Origin: Paenibacillus wynnii
GTDB taxonomy: Bacteria > Bacillota > Bacilli > Paenibacillales > Paenibacillaceae
DNA: 64,000 nucleotides
Assembly: GCF_030812855.1 (NCBI RefSeq)
Contig: NZ_JAUSTK010000001.1
Span: 372,001-436,000 of the forward strand
Direction: 5' to 3'
The notes beneath the pieces were generated by a model that made no database searches, was not told where the DNA came from, and worked only from the letters and a program-made list of their open reading frames with translations. Numbering within the stretch: the stretch's first letter is position 1; each line of letters begins with the position of its first letter. The translations under genes were made by a program, and so were the position numbers. Positions 9,235-18,492 of the stretch are shown one piece after another.

Positions 9235-10410
9235 ATGAATTCATTATTCGAGGAACGCAAACAACAATTAACAGCACGTTATGAGGAAGTGATCGGTCGC
9301 CGCAACGAGAGGCTTCCTTACGGAAACGGCATCTATGATCGCTATCGCTACCCTCTACTCACTGCTGAGCATGCTCCGTTGATCTGGCGTTATGACTTTA
9401 ATCCGGAGACTAACCCCTATTTCGCTGAAAGAATTGGAGTCAACGGAATATTTAATCCCGGTGCTATCGAATTAGACGGGAAATTTTACATTGTAGCCCG
9501 CGCTGAGGGTGTTGACCGCAAATCATTTTTTGCTGTAGCTGAAAGTGACAGCGGCGTGGATGGATTCCGCTTCTGGGATCACCCGGTCGTAATGCCGGAG
9601 ACCGAAGATCCTGATGTAAATGTCTATGATATGAGACTTGTAAAACATGCAGACGGCTGGATCTATGGACTATTCTGCACAGAGCGCAAAGATCCGGATG
9701 CACCGCACGGCGATCTCTCCAGTGCTGTTGCCCAGTGCGGAATCGCACGGACGAAGGATCTGAAATCTTGGGAACGGTTGGCTGATCTGAAGACTGGCTC
9801 TGCCCAGCAACGCAACGTTGTACTGCACCCGGAATTCGTTGATGGTAAATACGCATTCTATACCCGTCCACAGGACGGCTTCATCGATGCTGGTTCCGGC
9901 GGCGGTATTGGCTGGGGATTGTCTGAAACCATTGTGAATGCAGTAATCACAGAAGAGACTATTATGGATCAACGCTACTACCACACCATTAAAGAAGTGA
10001 AGAACGGGCAAGGACCTGCTCCAATCAAAACCTCACGCGGCTGGCTGCATATCGCTCACGGCGTGCGGAATACGGCTGCTGGGCTGAGATATGTGCTCTA
10101 CGCTTTCCTGTCTGATTTGAATGAGCCTAACAAAGTGACACATGCTCCAGGGGGGCACTTCATCGCTCCAGAGGGTGAAGAACGTGTAGGAGATGTATCC
10201 AACGTGGTATTCTGTAATGGGGTAATCGCACGGGATAATGGTGAAATCTATATCTATTACGCTTCCTCAGACACACGTATTCATGTAGCCACTACTACTG
10301 TGGACCAGATGTTGGATTATGTAATGAATACACCTGAAGACCCTCTCCGTTCATACGCCTCAGTTCAGCAGCGGATAAGCTTGATCGATCGCAACCTTGA
10401 GCTGAAATAG
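9235..10410 (+). CDS. GH130_1 4-O-beta-mannosyl-glucose phosphorylase
   Basis: Cytoplasmic phosphorylase predicted to convert beta-1,4-mannosyl-glucose plus phosphate into mannose-1-phosphate and glucose, the step after the epimerase. 391 aa, the length of subfamily 1 enzymes and about 50 aa longer than the divergent GH130_2. Characteristic segments are [40 protein letters not shown] containing the presumed catalytic Asp, [18 protein letters not shown] and [13 protein letters not shown]. The start ATG is preceded by AAAGGAG. Last gene of the operon, followed by a strong terminator. No phosphomannomutase or dedicated sugar transporter gene is adjacent, so uptake and later metabolism must be encoded elsewhere. 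Confidence 0.9.
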   Translation: MNSLFEERKQQLTARYEEVIGRRNERLPYGNGIYDRYRYPLLTAEHAPLIWRYDFNPETNPYFAERIGVNGIFNPGAIELDGKFYIVARAEGVDRKSFFAVAESDSGVDGFRFWDHPVVMPETEDPDVNVYDMRLVKHADGWIYGLFCTERKDPDAPHGDLSSAVAQCGIARTKDLKSWERLADLKTGSAQQRNVVLHPEFVDGKYAFYTRPQDGFIDAGSGGGIGWGLSETIVNAVITEETIMDQRYYHTIKEVKNGQGPAPIKTSRGWLHIAHGVRNTAAGLRYVLYAFLSDLNEPNKVTHAPGGHFIAPEGEERVGDVSNVVFCNGVIARDNGEIYIYYASSDTRIHVATTTVDQMLDYVMNTPEDPLRSYASVQQRISLIDRNLELK

Positions 10411-10418
10411 GTTATACA

Positions 10419-10468
10419 AAAGGCGTTTACCACCAGCTGTGAATCATACTGGTGGTAAACGCCTTTTT
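10419..10468 (+). terminator. Rho-independent terminator of the mannan operon
   Basis: Perfect 16-bp stem (AGGCGTTTACCACCAG / CTGGTGGTAAACGCCT) followed by TTTTTGT. It lies 10 bp after the GH130_1 stop and also faces the end of the convergent KimA-like gene. Confidence 0.9.
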
Positions 10469-10506
10469 GTGCTGCAGTCTCTTGTAGATAAGGTTTGTTC
10501 CCAAAT

Positions 10507-12333
10507 TTATTTCTTTAAATGGTACGGCACTGTAGTAATAATCACATCTCTGCGCCGCAGTAAATGAGCACGAATGAACAGGCTGGTTTGATTGTGAAGG
10601 ATATTGTGCCAACCTTTCTTGGGAATAAACTGCGGGATTATAACCGTTACCTGATAATTCGATTCACTTGCCTTACGTTGGACGGTATCAATAAATTTAG
10701 TCAAGGGTTGAAGAATGCTTCTATATGGTGAATGCAGAGTTACCAATCTTACTCCAGGCTGCCACTTTTTCCATTTGGCTTCAAATATAGCTTCATCCTC
10801 TCTTTCGAAGGGAACATAGACGGCAATAATCTGATGGGCCGACAGTGATTTGGCATAGTTTAAAGAGTAATCTACTACATGCGTGATACCTGCTACTGGA
10901 ACAATAATTACGTTCCCTTCTATGGGGACAGACGGCTCGCAAGTGGTTATTCTTAATTGGTCAGCCACCGCATCATAATGCTTTCTAATTCGAAAAAACA
11001 GCCATAAAATAAGGGGAATAAAAATTAAGACAGGCCAGACCTGTAAGAACTTGGTTAAGAAGAACATGACGGTGACAATAAAGCTAATCAAAGCTCCAGT
11101 CGAGTTAATCAAGAACTTGGGCAGCCAGCCTTTAGGTTTTTGGCGAATCCATTTCAACATCATCCCCGTTTGCGAAAGCGTAAATGGGATAAACACCCCC
11201 ACTGCATAGAGAGGGATTAGATGCTCGGTCTGCCCTTTAAAAGCTAAAATCAAAAGAATAGACAACAAACCCAGAATAATGATCCCGTTGGAATACCCCA
11301 GCCGATCTCCGCGCACCGTAAACATTCTAGGGATGTACTTATCCTTGGCGAGATTAACCGCAAGTAAAGGGAAAGCTGAATAACCCGTGTTAGCGGCCAG
11401 GATCAAGATCAAGGCTGTTGTCCCCTGAATGAAGTAATACATAAAGTTCCGTCCAAATATCTGCTCTGAAATTTCGGAGACGACAGTAACATTTTCCTGA
11501 GGACTAATTCCGTAATAATACGCTAAAAATACGATGCCCGTAAATAACAAAGCAAGCAGCGTCCCCATTGCAACCAACGTTTTTGCCGCATTATTAGGAG
11601 CAGATGATTTAAAGTTGGGAATTGCGTTCGATATGGCTTCTACACCTGTTAGTGCGGAGCTTCCTGAGGCGAATGCCCTAAGAAGAAGGAATAAGCTGAT
11701 TCCGGCCACTGGGGTTCCGATAGGAGCATGTAATTCAGGTGGAACATTACCCATAATGATATCAAAAATACCTACACCAATTAGAATAAACAAAGCTAAA
11801 ACGAATAAATAAACCGGGTAAGCTAATATGGATGCAGACTCCGTTACACCTCTTAAATTCAAGGTGGTAATGAAGATTACAAAAAAGACGGCAATGATAA
11901 CATTATACGAATGCAAGCTTGGAAAAGCCGATGTAATGGCATCCGAGCCAGCAGACACACTTACTGCCACAGTTAAAATATAGTCAACCAGCAGTGAACC
12001 GCCAGCGATTAAACCCGGGTATAAACCCAAATTTTCCTTAGAGACAACATAAGCCCCTCCGCCGTGAGGATAGGCAAAAATAATTTGCCTGTATGATAAA
12101 ATCAGCGCTACTAATAAAACTAATACTCCAATCGCGATCGGCATGGAGTACCAGAATGCTGCGGCACTAACTGTAATTAATACAATTAATATTTGTTCTG
12201 GTCCATAGGCCACAGAAGATAAGGCATCTGAAGAAAGAATGGCAAGCGCCTTTGTCTTATTAAGCTTTTGCTCGCCCAACTCTGTTGACTTTAACGGTCT
12301 CCCGATCAAAAATTTCTTTAGAGAAGAATACAT
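10507..12333 (-). CDS. kimA: KimA-type potassium/amino-acid permease family transporter
   Basis: Polytopic membrane protein of the APC superfamily with about 12 transmembrane segments in the first 440 residues and a cytosolic USP-like C-terminal domain (about 445-600). The N-terminal signatures SSDALSSVAYGPEQ and PHGGGAYVVSKENLG and the overall wording closely match B. subtilis KimA (YdaO), a high-affinity K+ importer inhibited by c-di-AMP. The frame opens at a GTG at 12342, but GGTGA lies just before the ATG at 12333, and B. subtilis KimA also starts with MY, so 12333 is chosen (608 aa). The gene is only 75 bp downstream of the LacI regulator, leaving no room for the long c-di-AMP riboswitch that controls kimA in B. 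subtilis. Confidence 0.85.
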   Translation of the reverse strand: MYSSLKKFLIGRPLKSTELGEQKLNKTKALAILSSDALSSVAYGPEQILIVLITVSAAAFWYSMPIAIGVLVLLVALILSYRQIIFAYPHGGGAYVVSKENLGLYPGLIAGGSLLVDYILTVAVSVSAGSDAITSAFPSLHSYNVIIAVFFVIFITTLNLRGVTESASILAYPVYLFVLALFILIGVGIFDIIMGNVPPELHAPIGTPVAGISLFLLLRAFASGSSALTGVEAISNAIPNFKSSAPNNAAKTLVAMGTLLALLFTGIVFLAYYYGISPQENVTVVSEISEQIFGRNFMYYFIQGTTALILILAANTGYSAFPLLAVNLAKDKYIPRMFTVRGDRLGYSNGIIILGLLSILLILAFKGQTEHLIPLYAVGVFIPFTLSQTGMMLKWIRQKPKGWLPKFLINSTGALISFIVTVMFFLTKFLQVWPVLIFIPLILWLFFRIRKHYDAVADQLRITTCEPSVPIEGNVIIVPVAGITHVVDYSLNYAKSLSAHQIIAVYVPFEREDEAIFEAKWKKWQPGVRLVTLHSPYRSILQPLTKFIDTVQRKASESNYQVTVIIPQFIPKKGWHNILHNQTSLFIRAHLLRRRDVIITTVPYHLKK

Positions 12334-12383
12334 CTCATTCACCGCCGCATTTTTATCTTATATTACCCTGTAAATAAGATATT

Positions 12384-12404
12384 AATCTGCTTCCGGGAAG
12401 CAGA
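12384..12404 (-). terminator. Hairpin between lacI-type gene and kimA
   Basis: Perfect 9-bp stem (TCTGCTTCC / GGAAGCAGA) with almost no loop, directly after the LacI gene stop and before kimA. The T-tract is poor, so it may attenuate rather than fully terminate. Confidence 0.5.
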
Positions 12405-12408
12405 CCTT

Positions 12409-13473
12409 CTAACGCTTGGGCTCAACGACAGAATCACGGTGAACGATATCGGCGGTAATCAAGATTTTTTCCAGCGGTGCAGTCGAATTTTGGATGCGGG
12501 CCAAAAGCTTCTCAACCGCTGCCCTCCCCATAGCTTCCTTAGGTACATGCACTGTAGTTAGCGGGGGGATTCCCCGTGATGCATCTTCAATATTATCGAA
12601 GCCGGTAACAGATATATCCTCTGGAACTTGTATGCCATCTTCTCTAAGTGCATCACTTACGGTAAGAGCAATAAAATCATTAGCACACAAAATCGCTGTT
12701 GGAAGTGATTGGTCCTTCTTCCTTTTAGCTACCCAGCTCTTAAAGTCTTCCTTGAACGTTCCGTCATCCATTCCTTCAAGAAATAACATCGAGTCATCCT
12801 CTAAGGGAGACTTCAATTCATTCTCCTCAAGCGCACTGCGGAATCCGATCCAGCGGTCCCTAAAGCTGCGCGAATAGCGGATATTCCCGATAAAATGGAT
12901 AAGAGTATGACCTATACCCATCAGATGATTTGTTAACCTGGTCATAGAATCCACATTATTAGCAAATACAGTATCGCTTGGAATCAACGGGTCTTCATGA
13001 TCAATCAGTACCATCGGCAGACCAATTCGGTGAACCTCCAGCAGTAAGGAGGTAGAAATTTGTCCAACGCCAACTAACCCTAGAATGCCACTCGGGTTGA
13101 GAATGTTAATAAAATTATCAGCACGGTGCTCGGATACGATTACCATACCCAAACCTTCACTGTCGAGTGCTAATGCAATGCCGTCCACAATCTTTCCCCA
13201 ATAGAGGGAGTCCTGTGTCTGTGAACGAATGTTAGGCATCAGCACAAGCACGGACTGTTTATTACGATCACTATTCGGCTGGGAAGGCGTTCGTTTAATT
13301 CCTTGCACATAAGCATTCTTTTGTGTAAAGTAGCCCAACTGTGAGGCCGCCTGTATAACCCTCTCTCTTGTTGTTTCGTTAACTCCTTCTTTCCCTGAAA
13401 GGGATTTGGAGACCACGAACTTGGACACCCCTAAATGATCGGCTATTTTCTGCATCGTAATTTTCTTGGCCAT
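12409..13473 (-). CDS. LacI-family transcriptional regulator
   Basis: DNA-binding regulator of 354 aa. The N-terminal LacI helix-turn-helix is clear (ITMQKIADHLGVSKFVVSKS, about 5-24) with the hinge helix region ending near residue 60. A periplasmic-binding-protein-like effector domain follows (about 75-345; motifs IHFIGN, ILCANDFIAL and VTGFDNIE). The effector is probably a sugar, as for most of the family, but cannot be named. There is no adjacent sugar gene on the same strand; the nearest candidates are the mannan genes 2 kb away and kimA immediately downstream. The start ATG has GGGGG upstream at 9-10 nt. Confidence 0.9.
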   Translation of the reverse strand: MAKKITMQKIADHLGVSKFVVSKSLSGKEGVNETTRERVIQAASQLGYFTQKNAYVQGIKRTPSQPNSDRNKQSVLVLMPNIRSQTQDSLYWGKIVDGIALALDSEGLGMVIVSEHRADNFINILNPSGILGLVGVGQISTSLLLEVHRIGLPMVLIDHEDPLIPSDTVFANNVDSMTRLTNHLMGIGHTLIHFIGNIRYSRSFRDRWIGFRSALEENELKSPLEDDSMLFLEGMDDGTFKEDFKSWVAKRKKDQSLPTAILCANDFIALTVSDALREDGIQVPEDISVTGFDNIEDASRGIPPLTTVHVPKEAMGRAAVEKLLARIQNSTAPLEKILITADIVHRDSVVEPKR

Positions 13474-13616
13474 AATTAAGAACCCCCATATGTATATGCT
13501 AACTTTTTAGGATAATATAACAAATACCTAACAAAAAACATTATACGTGTATCGATGCTATTACACAACAATAAGAAAGCGGCCATACACAAGGAGATGT
13601 TAATTCATTGATACAT

Positions 13617-13653
13617 AGAGAAACCGCTGCTTCACGAGGGAAGCAGCGGTCTC
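13617..13653 (-). terminator. Terminator hairpin after chemoreceptor gene
   Basis: Strong stem (AGAGACCGCTGCTTC / GAAGCAGCGGTTTCTCT) 28 bp beyond the stop of the minus-strand chemoreceptor. The tail is only moderately T-rich. Confidence 0.7.
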
Positions 13654-13680
13654 TTGGGACGATCTTATAATTTATTCGAT

Positions 13681-15933
13681 CTACTCGATGGTGAACAATG
13701 ACAACTTTTCTTTCAACTGGCTTGATGCACTTTCCAATTTTCCTGAGAGCGTCACAAGATGAACACTTACGTTCTGCTGCTCGCTGCTCAGTGAAGCCAC
13801 CTCTTGAGAAGTTGCAGAAGATTCCTCAGCTACTGCACTTACATTGCCCATAGCCTCAGATAATACGCCCTGAGAGTGATTCAAGCTGTTAATTGAGTCA
13901 GTAACCGACTCCAGGCTTGTAATGAAATCGTTCATCTGCCCTTGAACCGATACAAAGATATCACTTGTACTCTTAACAGAGCTCATTTGTTCCTTGAAGA
14001 GCGGAGCCACTTCAGAGAGTACAGAGACCGTTTCGTTCATTTCAGCCATAATCTTATCGGTAATACCGGCAACCAGAGCGATGGATTGCTTCGACTGGTC
14101 CGCAAGCTGTCGAACTTCTCCTGCAACGACCATAAAGCCTCGACCTGCTTCACCTGCACGTGCTGCTTCAATAGTTGCATTCAGCGACAAGATATTCGTC
14201 TGTTGCGTGATGTTCTTCATAACATCCAGGACCTTGATTACAGAGAATACAGTCTCTTTCAAGTTATTAACTCTTTCTACCAGAGCACCTGTCATTTCAC
14301 CGGTACGACTTGTTTGTTCCAGCAAGCCCTTAAGTTGCTTTGCTCCCTGCTCACTAGCCTCTCCAACGCCACGAGCCGCTGCATCCATCTCTTGGTTAGC
14401 AGAGACGACTGTTACCATCTGCGATGAAATCAACTCGGTTAGATCGCTGCCCCGTTCTGCCTCTAAGGCTAGACTTCCGGCACCTCCGGCAATTTCCTCA
14501 GTAGCTGCTGCAATTTCCTTTGCAGACACTGCTGTCTTACGTGAAGCCTCTCCCAGCTCGCCTGCCGTCTCCAATACTTCACGGGCGGTTTCCGTTGTCT
14601 GAGCTACCAAATCCGTAATACGTTCCATCATGACATTAAAGGACGCGGATAACTGACCGATTTCATCATGAGAAACATATTCTGTACGAACACTTAGGTC
14701 TCCCTTTGCACCCTCAACCATTAAGTCCTTCAAACGAGCTAAAGGACGGGCAATCATACGAACCATCCATATTCCCAGCAGTACCGCCAGCAGAGCTGCC
14801 GCACCTGCCGCTAAATACGTTGTTACCAGGATAGGTTTGGCTGCCTTAACAAGTTCACCCGTCGGAACTACGCCGGACAGCTTCCAATCGGCCATTACCA
14901 TTGGATTAAATACAGCCAGTAAGTCCTTCCCGTCAGAACTGGTGGTTTCCTGGCTGTTATTCTCAGTTTTGCTCTCTTTAATAAATCCAAATTCCGATGG
15001 CTTTCCGTCATCTTCCTTTGCACTGGAGGCAACCACGGTTCCATCCGCAGTAACAAGCTGAATTCGGGAGCCTTCACCCAATTTAACACTATTAAAGGCA
15101 TCTTCAAGCATTTTGTTTTTCAATTCAAACAAGATTACATAACCTGTGCTGTCTCCTAGAACTTTGAGGGATCGTACCATGGCGATATTAGTTCCGCCTT
15201 TTCCCTCGACTGCTGCAGAGAACCAATAATTCGGTGTACCTTTGCTTTCCTCAGTATAATAAGGCTTGTAATCCTTGGTATTGGCTACCACCTTCTTAAA
15301 CCAATCCTGATCTCTTACGCCATCCAGTGAAAGACCTGAACTACCACTTGTAACGATATCAAAGTCTGCGCTTTCCGGAATAAACGATACACTGACAAAA
15401 TTAGAATCCGAGGTTGTCTGGCTCGATAGCTTCTTGCTGATGCTATTTGTTGCTACAAAACTCTCGTAGTAAGTTTTCGCATTTGTCATCGCTGACAGAT
15501 CACTTTGAATCTGAGGATCAAAAAACAGCTGAATGGACAGGTTTTCATATTGCTTCAGTATAATATCAAGCTTTTCGGATGTTTGTATAACGGTCTGGCG
15601 GTTAGCCTCTGACACATTATCCTTAATCGTATTTTTCGCTTTAGTATAGGACAATAACCCCAGTGCTAGCACCACTACAACTATACTGGATAAAAAAATC
15701 AAAAATAGCTTTACTCCTACAGACTTAATAGGATTGACCTTTTTTACCTGCTTTGCTGAACCGTGCAGCGCCCCTTTAAAGCTGAATCCAGAGGGAATCC
15801 TTTTGTTGCCTTGAGTAGTCTTATCGCTATCTGTCTCTGTTTTCTGTGTAATCAACGACTTCCCCTTAATTCCCACTCTCATCCTTCTTTCTTTCCGCTT
15901 TTCCTTCTTACTCTCCTGTTGTGGAGTCCCCAT
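13681..15933 (-). CDS. Methyl-accepting chemotaxis protein with basic N-terminal extension
   Basis: Second chemoreceptor, 750 aa. It has an unusual Lys/Arg-rich cytoplasmic extension of about 70 residues before the first membrane segment (about 72-95). An extracellular double-Cache-like sensor follows (about 96-365), then the second membrane segment (about 370-395), HAMP (about 395-450), and the coiled-coil signalling domain with an intact tip ([20 protein letters not shown] followed by [10 protein letters not shown]). The cytoplasmic half is nearly the same as in the receptor at 3199-5235, while the sensor domains differ, so the two probably detect different ligands through the same kinase array. 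ATG preceded by GTAGGTGA. Ligand unknown. Confidence 0.9.
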   Translation of the reverse strand: MGTPQQESKKEKRKERRMRVGIKGKSLITQKTETDSDKTTQGNKRIPSGFSFKGALHGSAKQVKKVNPIKSVGVKLFLIFLSSIVVVVLALGLLSYTKAKNTIKDNVSEANRQTVIQTSEKLDIILKQYENLSIQLFFDPQIQSDLSAMTNAKTYYESFVATNSISKKLSSQTTSDSNFVSVSFIPESADFDIVTSGSSGLSLDGVRDQDWFKKVVANTKDYKPYYTEESKGTPNYWFSAAVEGKGGTNIAMVRSLKVLGDSTGYVILFELKNKMLEDAFNSVKLGEGSRIQLVTADGTVVASSAKEDDGKPSEFGFIKESKTENNSQETTSSDGKDLLAVFNPMVMADWKLSGVVPTGELVKAAKPILVTTYLAAGAAALLAVLLGIWMVRMIARPLARLKDLMVEGAKGDLSVRTEYVSHDEIGQLSASFNVMMERITDLVAQTTETAREVLETAGELGEASRKTAVSAKEIAAATEEIAGGAGSLALEAERGSDLTELISSQMVTVVSANQEMDAAARGVGEASEQGAKQLKGLLEQTSRTGEMTGALVERVNNLKETVFSVIKVLDVMKNITQQTNILSLNATIEAARAGEAGRGFMVVAGEVRQLADQSKQSIALVAGITDKIMAEMNETVSVLSEVAPLFKEQMSSVKSTSDIFVSVQGQMNDFITSLESVTDSINSLNHSQGVLSEAMGNVSAVAEESSATSQEVASLSSEQQNVSVHLVTLSGKLESASSQLKEKLSLFTIE

Positions 15934-16080
15934 TAATATTCACCTACCAGTTGGATTATAAGCTATATGTAAGCGTAATCTATGTATTATATATCGGAAG
16001 ACCTAGAGTTTCATATTAGAATTTTTATGTTTTTGTGATTTATTTTTATATTTCTCTCTCTTTTTCGCCCTTTTCTTGGA

Positions 16081-16122
16081 AAAAAAGCGGGACCATCCTT
16101 CAACAAGGAATAGCCCCACTTT
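16081..16122 (-). terminator. Terminator of the mltG-trhP block
   Basis: Stem AAAGTGGGGCTATTCCTT / AAGGATGGTCCCGCTTT with a four-base loop followed by a T-run on the minus strand, 8 bp past the U32 gene stop. Confidence 0.8.
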
Positions 16123-16129
16123 AAATGTT

Positions 16130-17467
16130 TTATTTAATAATCTTTTTCTTTCGCATCATATCAAAGTAAGCTACAGGCTGATCCACTTTCATGCGAACAG
16201 CCTGCAACGGATGACGTGCAGCATCAAGAGAATTACCGTCTGTATCCCATAATTCTCCTACTGTTTGTTTGAAGAAGGTGTTGTCCGGGCCAAAAAACTC
16301 CACTTCTTGCCCTGGCTTGAAGTGATTCCGTTGTTGTATCATGGCAGTTCCTGTCTCGGCGTCATATTCAATCACCAATCCGGCAAAATCATAAGGGGCA
16401 GCCTTTTCCTCCGGCTCATAAATATGATCCTCATGGTCGGGTGTATCATAGAAAAAGCCTGTGTTAAGCGGACGGTTAGCCGCTTTATTAAGTTCCTCGA
16501 GCCATTCAGGATTTAGCACATAATGCTCGGGATCTGCCATATAAGCATCGATAGCCTTACGGTAGGCGTTAACCACTGTAGCCACGTAATGAATAGACTT
16601 CATTCGTCCTTCAATCTTGAAGCTGTCAATCCCTGCCTCAATCAGATCCGGAATACTCTCCAGCATGCATAGGTCTTTGGAGCCCATGGAGAATGGATTG
16701 TCCTCCGATTGATGCAGAGGAAGCTGTGTTACTCCAGGCTGCAAGAGTTCAGGCGATACCTGATTCCCCGCCTCTTCCTCGGAAACCCAGGTACCTTCCG
16801 GACGGTCATCCTGGAATAAATCATATTTCCAGCGGCAGGATTGGCAGCAACCTCCGCGATTGGAATCCCGGTCTGTGAAATGGTTCGATAGAACACAGCG
16901 TCCGGAGTAAGACGAGCACATCGCTCCGTGGATGAAAGTCTCGATTTCGATGTCGACATGATTTTTAATCTCCGCAATCTCTTCAAGACTGGTCTCCCGT
17001 CCCAATACAACCCGCGGGAGTCCTTCTTCCTTCCAGAAGGATACAGCTTGCCAGTTCAGTGTTGACTGTTGGGTACTCAGATGAACTTCCAGTCCGGGTA
17101 CCAGGCGGCGAGCAGTATCCACGATGGCCGGATCTGCCACGATAATCGCTGAAATCCCTACTTCATATAAATTACGCAGGTATTCTTCAATACCGGCGAT
17201 ATCCTCATTGTGAGCATAAATGTTGGCAGCCACAAACACCTTGGCACCATATTTCTTCGCAAATTCTACACCTTCGCGCATTTCTTCGAAGCTGAAATTA
17301 TCCGCTCCTGAACGCAGGCCATATTTCTGTCCCCCGATATATACTGCATCCGCACCATAATGCACGGCGAATTTCAATTTTTCCAAATTGCCTGCCGGAG
17401 CAAGGAGCTCCGGTTTGTCCAGGCGGTAACGTTTGCCTTTATGCTGCGGCTTTGCCATGGTTTCCAT
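16130..17467 (-). CDS. trhP2: U32 family tRNA hydroxylation protein (TrhP2-like)
   Basis: Member of the peptidase U32 family. Bacterial U32 proteins next to mltG/udk correspond to B. subtilis YrrO (TrhP2), which with TrhP1 makes 5-hydroxyuridine at the tRNA wobble position; protease activity is doubtful. 445 aa. The TIM-barrel start is ELLAPAGNLEKLKFAVHYGA, and the cysteine set expected for an iron-sulphur cluster is visible (HGAMCSSYSGRC ... RGGCCQSC, about 180-210). The C-terminal domain after about residue 350 is the extension seen in the longer paralogue. It follows the shorter U32 gene by 37 bp on the same strand. Two close start codons exist (METMAK); the downstream ATG is equally plausible. 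Confidence 0.85.
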   Translation of the reverse strand: METMAKPQHKGKRYRLDKPELLAPAGNLEKLKFAVHYGADAVYIGGQKYGLRSGADNFSFEEMREGVEFAKKYGAKVFVAANIYAHNEDIAGIEEYLRNLYEVGISAIIVADPAIVDTARRLVPGLEVHLSTQQSTLNWQAVSFWKEEGLPRVVLGRETSLEEIAEIKNHVDIEIETFIHGAMCSSYSGRCVLSNHFTDRDSNRGGCCQSCRWKYDLFQDDRPEGTWVSEEEAGNQVSPELLQPGVTQLPLHQSEDNPFSMGSKDLCMLESIPDLIEAGIDSFKIEGRMKSIHYVATVVNAYRKAIDAYMADPEHYVLNPEWLEELNKAANRPLNTGFFYDTPDHEDHIYEPEEKAAPYDFAGLVIEYDAETGTAMIQQRNHFKPGQEVEFFGPDNTFFKQTVGELWDTDGNSLDAARHPLQAVRMKVDQPVAYFDMMRKKKIIK

Positions 17468-17504
17468 TCCTTTTCTCCCCTCGTTGTTAATCTTTATAAT
17501 ACTC

Positions 17505-18437
17505 TTAGAATACTTGCTCTTTATAGAAAAATCCGAAGGACAGCTCCCGTTCCGGGTCCTGCAGATGTTTGACCGGGTTCATCCAATCCTCACGAAAAGC
17601 ATAAGCAGCAGGATTAGCTACATACAAATCAATGGCGTGGCGATAAGCTTTGACAACCGCTACATTGTAGGCAATGGGCTTGAGTAAGCCTTCGATCTTC
17701 AAGCTGTCCACACCAGCCCCCATCAGTACATGCAGATCCTCCAATATACAAATATCGTTTGAACTCATAATATGTGTTCCGTTCTCATCCTCATAGATCG
17801 GGAACTTCTCATTCTGACGTTCGGACTCAATCAGGAACAGACCGCGGTCCTTACCCAGACTTCCGCCGTCACTTGGTCGACCTTGATGAGACATATAGCT
17901 CTCGACCAGCTTGCGTTTGGAGTGATAAATGTTGGTCATGCCATGGACCTGAACCTGTGCCTCCACTTCCAGAAGCGGCACCATCTCCGTCATTTCGTCC
18001 ATATTCAACTCACGGGCGAGGACAACTCGGGACGCTCCCTTGCTACCCCAATAATTAGCTGTAGCATAATTAGTAGAGGTCATCTCCGCATTCCAGTGCA
18101 AATTCAAACCTGGGGCTTCCTTTTTCACAGTCATCAGCACAGCTGGATCTCCGAACTCAATGCCATCCACTCCGAGTTCGGCAATAGCTTTGACATAGGC
18201 CGGAAGCTCGGCCAGTAGACGGTTAGGCATCAGACCGCCTAAACCGACATATATTTTGCAGCCTCGTGCATGAGCCATTGCTACAACCGTAGCCGTGTCT
18301 TCCAAAGAAAAATGTCCGGCCAGTCTCATGCCGAAGCGGTCATCTCCGATCAGCAAAGCATCTGCCCCGGCATCCAGCAGCGCAGCCGCTTCTTCCAAGG
18401 AAGCTGCCGTCACCAGTAGCTCCGGTTTCTTATTCAT
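17505..18437 (-). CDS. trhP1: U32 family protein, short paralogue (TrhP1-like)
   Basis: 310-aa U32 family protein matching the size and gene position of B. subtilis YrrN (TrhP1), the partner of TrhP2 in tRNA wobble-uridine hydroxylation. It shares the barrel repeats (ELLVTAASLEEAAALLDAGA; VDSLKIEGLLKPIAYNVAVV) but lacks the clustered cysteines present in the longer paralogue, so it may be a non-catalytic or scaffold partner (inference). ATG preceded by GGAGGATAAACC. It lies between mltG and the long paralogue. The trmR methyltransferase gene that sits at this place in B. subtilis is absent here. Confidence 0.8.
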   Translation of the reverse strand: MNKKPELLVTAASLEEAAALLDAGADALLIGDDRFGMRLAGHFSLEDTATVVAMAHARGCKIYVGLGGLMPNRLLAELPAYVKAIAELGVDGIEFGDPAVLMTVKKEAPGLNLHWNAEMTSTNYATANYWGSKGASRVVLARELNMDEMTEMVPLLEVEAQVQVHGMTNIYHSKRKLVESYMSHQGRPSDGGSLGKDRGLFLIESERQNEKFPIYEDENGTHIMSSNDICILEDLHVLMGAGVDSLKIEGLLKPIAYNVAVVKAYRHAIDLYVANPAAYAFREDWMNPVKHLQDPERELSFGFFYKEQVF

Positions 18438-18492
18438 GGTTTATCCTCCTATGGCGCATCCTATTTCCTACGCCACTCTTTATTTTAATCGT

